64,000 bases of DNA from Exobasidium rhododendri (Eukaryota > Basidiomycota > Exobasidiomycetes > Exobasidiales > Exobasidiaceae), in the NCBI GenBank assembly GCA_026210745.1, contig CP110630.1:5084001-5148000 (forward strand). Direction: 5' to 3'. Positions 55,624-64,000 of this stretch are shown here, piece by piece (within the stretch, counting starts at the first letter, position 1; each line of letters opens with the position of its first letter). The notes under the pieces are model-generated. The model ran no database searches and was not told the origin of the DNA. It saw only the letters and a program-made list of their open reading frames with translations. Position numbers and translations under genes: made by a program.

Positions 55624-57087
55624 TTCAAAGTCTCCACCGCCCTTTCCTTTCCCCTCTTTCGTCACCTCGCCTCTTCCTCCTTGTAAATGTAAATAGTAAA
55701 GAGCCTGTAACAGTCTTCATTTCGTGTCTGATCTGGGCAGCGCCGTCCCCCTCCACCGTCACCACACCACTTTCTCTTTGCCTTGGCAATCATATGTTTT
55801 ACTAGTCCCGTGTCTCTCTTGATATTGTAATAAAGAGTTCGAATGCGGCGAACCAGGCGCAGCAACCCCCTTCGAATACGATATGTCTCACTTGCCTTTC
55901 CTTTTTCACCGTCCGATATGTCGACGACGCACTTCGTCGCGATGTGTATACAAGTACAGTAGTACTCTTGACCATTGTATTCAATAACGTCAATCATAAT
56001 TAAAGCCCAGTCGAAATAAGGCTTTGTGCTCTATCTTATATCACTCTATGATAGGACTTGAAAAGGATCTCTAAATTAAGGCTCGTTTACTAAATTCGAT
56101 ACCCGATCAAGAGTCGACTCGAGATCCGCGGCCAATACGATGGGTCGACGCGCTCACCCACACACGGGCGAAGAGTGTCAGACTTTCCGCATCGGTAAGG
56201 CGGGGTAGAAGAGCAAGTATGCAAGGAAAAAAGAAGCCGCTATCTCTTGCTTCTATCATCGATTATCATCAATCAAGAATGCAATACTTCGTCCTGGCAA
56301 AGAACAATCGCGGACCGAATCATTGGTTTCACATCCCGATTGCACGGGAGGCACCAAAACTGCATTCGGAGTGAGAAACACACGTCTTCTTGCGAGGGGA
56401 AGGAGAACACGGTGACATTGTAAATGAAGTCCATCACTTGTGAGAGCAGCTTATACACTCTAGCTGGAATTCAGCCCGACTTTCCGGATATGGTGCTGGG
56501 ATAGTAGATAGGAAGCGTCTACCCTTTTAATAATATCTTCTTCTATCGACCAAGACGTGGATCGTGTACACTTTTTTTTGCAGTGATAATCGCCCGTGTG
56601 CTAAATGAGATTCAGCCGGGGTCTTTCACTGGGAATATAGCAGAGCCAATCGTTGCGAAATGGCCTGAGATCTGGGATTTGTCCCACGCCGGCTAATGTA
56701 ATCTCTTTGATCAATCCCTGATTGATAAACTCTAATGTAGGATTTACTCCTCTTTGATGAATCTTGCCTAATTCGTGGGAGCAGGCGTGGTCGTCGTGTA
56801 CCCGTCTTCGAGCATTGAGACCCCCGCGGTGACCAAAAGCGGTCGATCTTCGACTCGAGCTTCAAGCAGCTTTCTGACACATACTCTGCGCTCCTTGTCC
56901 TTATAAGAATCCATGTCTCATCCTCCCCTTTTCCCTCCCCCGTAGAACTTCACCGACCATCCATCTCACAAGTCACCCCTTCTTGCATTTACAACCTCGC
57001 TCATTCCACACCCCCACCCCCAACTTTCCCCCTCTTTTTTCTTCACTTCAGATTCAGCTCAACACCTACACTACAGCATTAACCACT
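55624..57087. other. intergenic between tandem membrane paralogues
   Basis: About 1.46 kb with no coding signal on either strand and no trace of a third paralogue that I can see. Just before the downstream gene there is a TATA-like TTATAAGAA near 56898 and a long CT-rich leader (56930-57055), typical of a strongly expressed fungal promoter. Confidence 0.5.
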
Positions 57088-58502
57088 ATGGCCGGTGAAA
57101 CTTTCTGGACATCCACGGCTGGTCTCTTCCAGACTATCGAGATCCTCCGTGCTCTCGTCTACATCTCGGCAGGCATTTTCCTTGCCGAAACCTATTCGTC
57201 TGCTTCATTTGATTGGTCCATCATCTCGGGAAAACGTCAGAGAAGATGGACACACTTGTGCTACTTTGGTGCCAAGGTCAGCTATTTCGCCTTCTTGGCT
57301 CAAATCTTTGCTGTCTTCTGGCTCGAGAAGGAGGTCAATTGCCAGCATTACCTATACGCATGGGAGTTCCTCATGGGCCTCACCGTGATCTCGTCAAGCA
57401 GTCTTCTGGCCTTCCGTACGGTGGCAGTTCATCAGAATAGAGCCAAGACTGTGGTCAAGTGTGTCATCCTCTTGGCTCTTGCCGGCCTTGTGGCTGCCTG
57501 GGTGCAAGGCGTGCCCGACGTCACGGCTGAATGGTCGACTGCCGCCGCCTCTCCCTGGAACACCGGCGCTTGCTTGTGGACAGCCGTCAGGAACACCTAC
57601 TATGGTGAGTCGTCGGGCATATAATGAATTATAGTAGAAGTTCGGGATTGCTGACGCCCCTTCTCTTCTCCCTCCTCCTGGATGATGAAGTCAAATACGT
57701 CGTGACGATCGTGTTCGACTTGATCGTCCTCGCCTTGACTGTCGCGGGGATCGTGATGATGAGCACCGACTCAAGAGTCACCGAAGTTTTAGTTGATCAA
57801 GGTTTGATCTACTTTATCGTCACCTTCTTGGCAAACTTGTTCATCACCATCCTGACCATCTTGAAGTTGAGTCCGACGATGTCTCTCATTGCCGCGATCC
57901 CTCAAAGCACAATCTGTATGATCGCCTCCACTCGACTCTATTCCCAACTAGCTGAAGAAGCAACTTTGGCACAGAAGTCGGCAGCGTACGGTAGTCACAC
58001 CGGTTCAAGCTCTTCGGGAGGAGGTGCCGTCTCAAGCAAAGTGGTGACTTCATACTTGCGACAAAGAAGTGGCTCTTCTCCCTTGAGTCTGCTCTCCTTC
58101 GGCAAGCCTAGATCGGATAGCGTGGCCTACAGTGTCAGCGGTGATTTGGAAAAGGGAACAGATTTCTCAGAAAGCAGTACCAGTAGCGTCAACGGATCTC
58201 CCAAAGCGATGAATTTGGGTGACATTCTTGAGACTCAATCTTCCGCCGCTGTTCGAGCATATCAACGGAGCTCGACTAGCACGGGGAAAATGACACCTCA
58301 GCCATTCGGAAATCTCGCTCAGACGGAAGACGACAGTGGCGATGGAGATATGGAGGTTATCACCACCTTGCCGATACTCATTCAACAAGTTCAACAAGAA
58401 GAGGGAAGGATCAGTCTTACCCAACAAGAAGAGGCAACCAATGAAGAATTGGCGGCAAAGTACCCGAATCTCTTCCGCAGATCATCTGACGCAAAGCCTT
58501 GA
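57088..58502 (+). CDS. polytopic membrane protein, paralogue B (about 7 TM)
   Basis: Exons 57088-57604 and 57691-58502 (phase 1, join giving TYY|VKYVV), 442 aa, ATG at 57088 (MAGETFWTS). Same fold and motifs as paralogue A: IISGKRQRRWTHLCYFGAK, ACLWTAVRNTYY, VKYVVTIVFDLIVLALTVAG, LSPTMSLIAAIPQSTICMIA, and a terminal KYPNLFRRSS. About seven transmembrane helices, then a roughly 160-residue Ser/Gly/Gln-rich tail. The intron sits exactly where paralogue A runs through without one. Tandem duplication is the simplest origin; function unknown. Confidence 0.88.
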
Positions 58503-58625
58503 TTGTTTCTCTCTCTCTTTTGTCCCCTTGCGTCGCTTCTTTTTATGTAATGCTTTGAAATATACCATTATGCAATGTAACAGTGCAATCCTATATTGAT
58601 CCCTTCCCTTTCCGGACAATAGTGC

Positions 58626-60392
58626 TCATCTCTTCGTCTTCTGCCTCCTTGACAACCACTCCTTGACCTTGAGTTCCAATCCCGGTCGATCACCTTTCAC
58701 CTTCCGAAGTGTTGAGATCATCTCCTCTTCTGTCATCTCGTAATTACCAGCCGCTGGATGGCTGCCTTCTCGTAGAGCTTCGCATTCTGCCTCACTGGGT
58801 AGCGCCAAGATATTATGAGCTCGTTCCCAGTTCAGAGGTCCTAGCCCTCTCAGCTCATCGTCCTTCTTCTTTTGAGATGCTCGATCGTTGCTTCCTTTTG
58901 CTACGTTCGTCAACACAGGCACATCAATCGAAAGTCCTTCCTTCCTTGCCTGTTCTACTGGACCAAAGAAAAGAGCTCGTAATTTGGAATCAACTACCGC
59001 GTCCAGTGAGGCCGGACTCCAGTTCGCTCGACCTTCTCGCCTCTTGCCGGTAGCAGGATCTTTGCTTAGTGTGTGTGTGACTCCTTCGTAGAAATCTCGA
59101 CCTATACTCAAGTCACAGAATGCAGTTGCCAATCTCATATCAAACCGGAATGAGTCAGGAATGTCGAAACGTCTGGCTTCGTTGATGGCCATCAAGCTCA
59201 CTTTCAAGCTCCGAGGCGATTTAGAATCGAGCGTCTTGATCGTCTCAGTTGCCCATCTCGATACGTCCTCGCCGATTTCCTTCAGGCCTAGAGTATACAG
59301 CTCACGAGCCGCTTGAGTATCTTTAGAGCCAGAGCTTATTTCTTGCAAAGCTCCATACAAAGCTTCAGCACTAGGTTGACCAAATGCGTAGTCCAGTGCT
59401 ATTCGTCTGGATTCAACCAGCGCAGACTTGGATAAGATTTCTGGCCCTTTTGCGTTGGAATCACCGTTGAAAGGATCAACATTGTAGTCGTCCAAAGTCT
59501 CAGAAATTTGACCAGCAGGAGCATTTGCAGGAAGATTCGTAAGTCGGTGCAAGGCTGCTTCGATCGTTGAAGACGGAATGAAGTGAGTGGCTAGACCGGC
59601 CAAGTATGCTTCTTCTCCTGTGATTCGCGCTCCAGTCATACCTAGGTAGTGACCTACCTTGCCATCCAGTCGACTCAGGCATCGAGTGACTCCCACATCA
59701 GGAAAGTAGCCGATTCCGGTCTCAGGCATGGCAAAGAGCGTCTTGTCCGTAGCTACTCGAATGGGGGCGTGCAAGCTCAGGCCCACACCACCGCCCATGG
59801 TGATGCCGTCCATGATGCTAATTAACGTTCTAGGGGCCTTTGACTGTTCCAGCGTCGCAATCTTGTAGTCCAGCTCAAATTCGTTCTTGAAAAAAGTAAG
59901 AGCCTGCTGCCTTACTTTTGGATCATCTGAATTTGCCGCTGTCACCACTGCCATGACGTCACCTCCTGAGCATAGAGCTCTACCTTTTCCACGCAATACT
60001 ATATGTGTATGAGGAGGCGAAGAATCCAAAGCTTCACCAATCATTTGAACCATTTCTGAGTCAAGAGCATTGAGCGCCTTTGGGCGATTCAGAAGAATGG
60101 TCGTTGTGTTGCCTTCAAGTAAAGTAAGGACTTTGGGCTCATCGCCAGTATCTCCTCCTCCTGTGCGAGTCTTTTTGTCGATAGTAGAAGATGCACTGAA
60201 AGACGAAGGGGAAGGTGCGGTAGATTTCTTTGAAGAGGAGGAAGCATCGCGACTTAGGTGTTGCTGTACCTGATTCATACGTTTGCGAGCCGGGAAGGGG
60301 TAGGAGGGCATACTCAAAGTTGATGTTGATGCGGATAGATTACTTCGCTGTGTCGCTAGTCTGCTGGAGCTCCGTATCAAGCCTCGTAGCAT
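58626..60392 (-). CDS. EHD3: 3-hydroxyisobutyryl-CoA hydrolase, mitochondrial
   Basis: Intronless, 588 aa. The N-terminal about 85 residues are Ser/Arg rich with few acidic ones (MLRGLIRSSSRLATQRSNLS), a likely mitochondrial presequence plus a spacer. Then a crotonase-fold HIBCH: NTTTILLNRPKALNALDSEM, IVLRGKGRALCSGGDV, LISIMDGITMGGGVGLSLHA, FAMPETGIGYFPDVGVTRCL, and the C-terminal ALDYAFGQPS...SLKVSLMAINEARRF, DMRLATAFCDLSIGRDFYEG. The catalytic Glu/Asp context (PETGIGYFPDVG) is preserved. Acts in valine catabolism, releasing 3-hydroxyisobutyrate from its CoA ester. The C-terminal WLSRR end is ordinary. Confidence 0.92.
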   Translation of the reverse strand: MLRGLIRSSSRLATQRSNLSASTSTLSMPSYPFPARKRMNQVQQHLSRDASSSSKKSTAPSPSSFSASSTIDKKTRTGGGDTGDEPKVLTLLEGNTTTILLNRPKALNALDSEMVQMIGEALDSSPPHTHIVLRGKGRALCSGGDVMAVVTAANSDDPKVRQQALTFFKNEFELDYKIATLEQSKAPRTLISIMDGITMGGGVGLSLHAPIRVATDKTLFAMPETGIGYFPDVGVTRCLSRLDGKVGHYLGMTGARITGEEAYLAGLATHFIPSSTIEAALHRLTNLPANAPAGQISETLDDYNVDPFNGDSNAKGPEILSKSALVESRRIALDYAFGQPSAEALYGALQEISSGSKDTQAARELYTLGLKEIGEDVSRWATETIKTLDSKSPRSLKVSLMAINEARRFDIPDSFRFDMRLATAFCDLSIGRDFYEGVTHTLSKDPATGKRREGRANWSPASLDAVVDSKLRALFFGPVEQARKEGLSIDVPVLTNVAKGSNDRASQKKKDDELRGLGPLNWERAHNILALPSEAECEALREGSHPAAGNYEMTEEEMISTLRKVKGDRPGLELKVKEWLSRRQKTKR

Positions 60393-60707
60393 TGCTATGG
60401 CGAATGGAGAAAAAGCCTGTGGGCCTCAATAAGAAGGTCTACGTCGAGAACAAAATAAGAAAGTCAAAAGTCCCCCACCTTCCTTACCTAGTGAGGAGAA
60501 TGGCACTGGGAAGCGAGCGAAAGTCCACGTGGCATGCACTAGTCCAAGTAAGGGAGAGCCCCTTCCCAGTCTATATACTACCTGAGTCTGCAGTCATTCA
60601 TCCGCGCCTCTCTTTCTTTTCATCTTGTTGCCTTCCATCTTGTTGTTTCTATCTCGCATTCATGCTCTGTCTCATGCTCTGTCACTGAGAGAAAGCAGAT
60701 CGAGAGT
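60393..60707. promoter_or_regulatory. divergent promoter region, HIBCH / CLP1
   Basis: About 315 bp between start codons. A CACGTGG near 60520 and a TATATA run near 60574 are visible, the latter about 135 bp before the CLP1 ATG. No gene. Confidence 0.45.
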
Positions 60708-62752
60708 ATGGCGAGCAGTAGTACAAGCATTCGCACTCAGGATCTTCCGCCTCGTAGTGAATACAGGTTTGAACTAGAGGCTAATGAGCGTCTGTCGATT
60801 CGACTAGTTCCTGAAACGGGTGATGCGAACGTCTTTGGTGCTGAATTGATCCCAGGTACCACTTCTGAACGATGGTATACGTTTGGAGATGAGTGCAAGG
60901 CCTGCATAAGTACATTGATGGGATGTCAACTTGAATTGGCAGGCTTTGCATCGACTGAATATCTTGCTGATGACGAGACAGCCCCTCCTTCGCTTCGCGC
61001 TTTTGCCAACTTGCACCTATACCTGGAAGCGAAGCGCATACAAGCAAGGGGATGGCTCAAAGAAGACTTGAAAGTTTCGAATACGAAGAGTATCATGAGA
61101 GAGCTGGCATCTTCAGATGTAGTCAACTCAGTCAATCAAAGTCCGCCCCCCGCGCACGAGATAGGAGAAGTAGGAGGGACAATGACGACGGAAGAAGGAC
61201 CAATCTATCGACCGGAAGGACAAGGTCCAAGAGTGATGGTTCTCGGACCGGAGTCTTCTGGCAAAACAAGTCTCATAAAGTATCTCGCCAATTGTGCCCT
61301 CAAGAGTCCAGCAATCTGTAACCCATCGGCAGTCGTCAATAACGACAAGAGCGATGAAAAAGGTACGACCCAATCTGGTAGTGATACGACCGGTTGGTGG
61401 CCGAGTATCATATCCTTGGATCCTTCGATCGGTGCAGCACCTCTTCCTTGTACTTTTTCGATTATTTCACTCTCTCCGATTCCACATGCGGCGCTTCCTT
61501 CACCTTCACCTGCCTTTCCCTTTGGCATCACCACACCGACGACTGGCTCACTGCCACCCTCGGCTACCTCTGCTCATCTCTCCAACATTCACTCGACATG
61601 GACAGGGAGAGAGAACGTGAAAGACAACGAAAAGCATTCTAAGCGGCTCGTTGACTGGTTGTCACAATCATTGGAAAGAAGACTGACTCGAGATTCCAGA
61701 GCGAGATGTTCTGGTGTGTTGATCGACATGCCAGGCGTCACCACAGCAGATGGCCGATCGAGGTACTCCTTTGTTCAGTATTGTGTAAGGGCATTGAAAG
61801 GTGAGCGCACTAAGATATGAGAGAAGCCTTTGCCTTCTCGCTTAATAAAATCCCCTCTTTCAGTCGATACGATTGTTGTTCTGGGCAATGAAAAGCTCAA
61901 CATCGAGATGGGAAAGATCTTTGGAGGGCCTGGATCCGGCGTAGGTGTGATCAAATTACCTAAGTCAGGCGGTGTGGTTGAACTTGATGAAACATTCAAG
62001 CAGCGTCTACGATCACTGCAAGTTCGAAATTACTTTTATGGTGGTAGTCAAGCTGCAAAGGCGATAAAGGGTGAAGGGGTAGACGAACTCAAAGGGGAGG
62101 AAGACGAGGAGAAGGAAAGAGCGTCGACAAACAGGTTTGGTAGCATTGTTCCGGGCCATGCCGAACCTTTAGGAGGACTACCAGCACTGAGTCCCTACTC
62201 GACGACGATTCCGTTTGATCTGCTGGAAGTGTACAAGGTGGGCCAGGAAAATTTAGCGCCTTCTAGTGCCCTTCCTATCGGGGCCGCTCGAGTCGTGACG
62301 GCGACGCACTTGGTCAAGCTTGATCTTACCAATTCAGCCATTGATCAATCTCAGCTGGTACACTCTGTTCTAGCTTTGATTCAAGCGCCTAGAGGCGGGG
62401 GAGGGCCAGGAGTGGCCGATAGCAAAGTTGATCCTCCGCCAAGCGATGACGAGATCCTCGGTGCCCCTATCCTCGGCTTCCTTCATGTGTGAGTGGAAGA
62501 GAGACAATGAGACGAGGGATGAAATTGCCTTACATTTGAGCTTCTTGCCCCATCCTCTACTTGCTTCCGCACAGCGCCGACATTGACGTCGTGCGAAAGA
62601 AGATCACCGTCCTCAGTCCCAGTCCCGGAAGACTCCCCAGCAAGACAGCCCTGATTGGTGTAAGTAGTAAAGCGTGTCCAGAGAACCTCCGGCTATCAGC
62701 TGACAAGATCTAACGCCCTTCCTGGCAGACCCTAGATTGGCAAGATGCCTAG
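60708..62752 (+). CDS. CLP1: mRNA cleavage and polyadenylation factor CLP1
   Basis: Exons 60708-61800, 61864-62488, 62575-62659, 62729-62752; all joins keep phase; 608 aa. The N-terminal beta domain starts YRFELEANERLSIRLV with FGAELIPGTTSERWYTFGDE. The P-loop ATPase core has VMVLGPESSGKTSLIKYLAN (Walker A GPESSGKTS, near 184), DPSIGAAPLP, and VLIDMPGV then VDTIVVLGNEKL. The C-terminal domain includes RNYFYGG and DIDVVRKKITVLSPSPG, with a very short last exon (TLDWQDA). Clp1 is part of cleavage factor IA (with Pcf11) in 3'-end processing; yeast Clp1 binds ATP but lacks kinase activity, while human CLP1 is an RNA 5'-kinase, so activity here is open. Several Ser/Gly-rich inserts. Confidence 0.92.
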
Positions 62753-63282
62753 TAAAAGATGTCCTTCACCGTCTCACCCACTACACAGAATAATAATACC
62801 ACTTCATTTAACAGTACTTCCTGTACACAATTTGTATGCCAAAACAATCTTCTCGACTCTAAAAATTTAAAGTTTTCTATTGTGAACTCTGATCGTGGGA
62901 GCAAAGAACGGTACCGGTACCATATACGGTATCCGTAAATTCACGTGAGTTGCTCTAGTCAACACCCAAAGCGCGCCTTCTAAATGAGCGTCTGGTTCTC
63001 TCCGCTCGCATTGGAGCATTACGAGGTCAGACTCGCACAAACAACACACCCTGCTAGGACTACTGCTCGAGCCGTATTCTCCTCCACTCTCTCGCCTACC
63101 ACGAAAAAGGAAAGCCCAATTGTCTGCGCTCCACCTGCTGCTACTCCAGTACTGTCTCCATAATAGCAGTGCGTAGCTTGCTGCATGACGGGGTGGGGTA
63201 GTCTACCTTTGTACTCGTAGGGAGAAGGAAACGGAGGCACCATTATTATTGCATAAGACTGATCAGGGTGCCACACAACGAC
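62753..63282. other. intergenic, CLP1 3' end and TOG-protein promoter
   Basis: About 530 bp. An unusual GGTACCGGTACC and nearby ACGGTATCCGT form overlapping short palindromes at about 62910-62938, followed by a CACGTG box at 62942-62947. No gene seen. Confidence 0.45.
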
Positions 63283-64000
63283 ATGGAAGGTGAATTTCCC
63301 TCAGGGAGCGGAGGTATGGGATGTGGTGCGCCAGCAGAAGAAGACTACACAAGAATGCCTCTGGAGGATCGAATATCATCAAAGGTAGGTGTTTACTGGC
63401 TCCATCCAAGTGTATGTCGATGATCTGACTAGAGCATATTCCTCCTTGTTCCACTCCTACACTCTTATTATTGACAGGCCTGGAAAGCACGGGTCAATGG
63501 CTACGAAGAATTGATAAAGTCATTTGAGAAGTCGCCTTCAGATGCATCACCAATGTTTAAACCATATACGAGGAACCCCGACGCAGTAAAGGCAATAGTA
63601 GTAGACAGCAACGCTGTAGCACAGGAAAAGGGTCTCGAGGCGGTCAAGGCCTTCTTACTGTACGGGGGTAAAGGAGCAGGACTGACAAGGGAGGCAGTGC
63701 TGCCGGCAATTGTTGAGAAGTGCCTTGGGGCTATGAGAGCTGGGACGAGGAAATTGGCTCTGGAGATCGTTCAGTTGTACGCAGAGATGGAGGACGTCAT
63801 GGGCTGCGAAGGCTTAATCGGAGACTTGTTGAAAGGGACAGCTGCAAAGCAACCCAAGGTAGTCGCTGCCTCAGTCGTTGCCATGACGGAGTTATTCAGA
63901 GACTTTGGTCCGAAGCAAGCGAGTCCGAAGCAAGTCATCAAGAAGCTGGTTGATTTCTTTGGACATTCTGATAAAGTGGTGCGAGCTGAGGCGGGCAATC
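63283..64000 (+). CDS. STU2: XMAP215/Stu2/Alp14-type TOG-domain microtubule polymerase, 3' part cut off
   Basis: Exons 63283-63384 and from 63478, phase 0, open to the window end (first 208 residues). Starts MEGEFPSGSGG, then the TOG1 opening MPLEDRISSKAWKARVNGYE and ELIKSF, and HEAT-like helices AVAQEKGLEAVKAFLLYGG, AVLPAIVEKCLGAMRAGTRK, ALEIVQLYAEME and DKVVRAEAGN. The Trp in KAWKARVNGYEEL is the conserved tubulin-contact residue of TOG1. These proteins add tubulin at microtubule plus ends and kinetochores. The symbol is by family; Alp14 or Dis1 would be equally fitting. Confidence 0.88.

Overview
The window is ordinary nuclear DNA of a fungus, most likely a basidiomycete. Introns are short (mostly about 48-100 nt) with GTGAGT-type donors, several very long ORFs have no intron, genes sit close together, and the gene set fits: fungal class I myosin, a C6 zinc-cluster regulator, DNMT5, SIN3, NatB, eL34 and others. 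I cannot place it below phylum with confidence; the intron-poor style recalls Ustilaginomycotina, but that is a guess. I see about 25 host genes, no rRNA, no convincing tRNA and no CRISPR.

Left part (1-14 kb): the start of an epoxide hydrolase gene (cut by the window edge), a 1035-residue serine-rich protein, class I myosin, a probable ORC6, ribosomal protein eL34 and a DUF1365 protein.

Middle (14-25.3 kb): the most unusual region. Between the DUF1365 gene and a 6.8-kb DNMT5 gene lies a block of about 4 kb that looks like a mobile element. It holds a tyrosine recombinase of Crypton type (complete R-K-HxxR-W-Y set plus a C-terminal GCR1_C-like DNA-binding region) and a convergent predicted 2-oxoglutarate/Fe(II) dioxygenase whose HxD...H...R layout resembles TET/JBP enzymes. 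A 14-bp direct repeat brackets both genes, and the block also has a perfect palindrome, degenerate internal repeats and clustered GTCAATCC motifs. A recombinase and a possible DNA-base oxidase directly beside a cytosine methyltransferase gene is the candidate system of interest; the link in function is inference.

Right part (25.3-64 kb): NAA20 (NatB), a beta-carbonic anhydrase, an E2 of UBC1 type with a UBA domain, SIN3, a bacterial-type RNase HII, RNA polymerase AC19, COQ10, a single-pass membrane protein, a C6 transcription factor, peroxisomal-type 3-ketoacyl-CoA thiolase, an uncharacterised Cys/Ser-rich protein, protoporphyrinogen oxidase, WDR70, two tandem polytopic membrane paralogues, 3-hydroxyisobutyryl-CoA hydrolase, CLP1 and the start of a Stu2/XMAP215 TOG protein (cut by the right edge). 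These are housekeeping genes without evident clustering by pathway. Many are divergent pairs sharing promoters of 200-500 bp. All exon boundaries given were derived by hand from splice consensus, phase and family resemblance.
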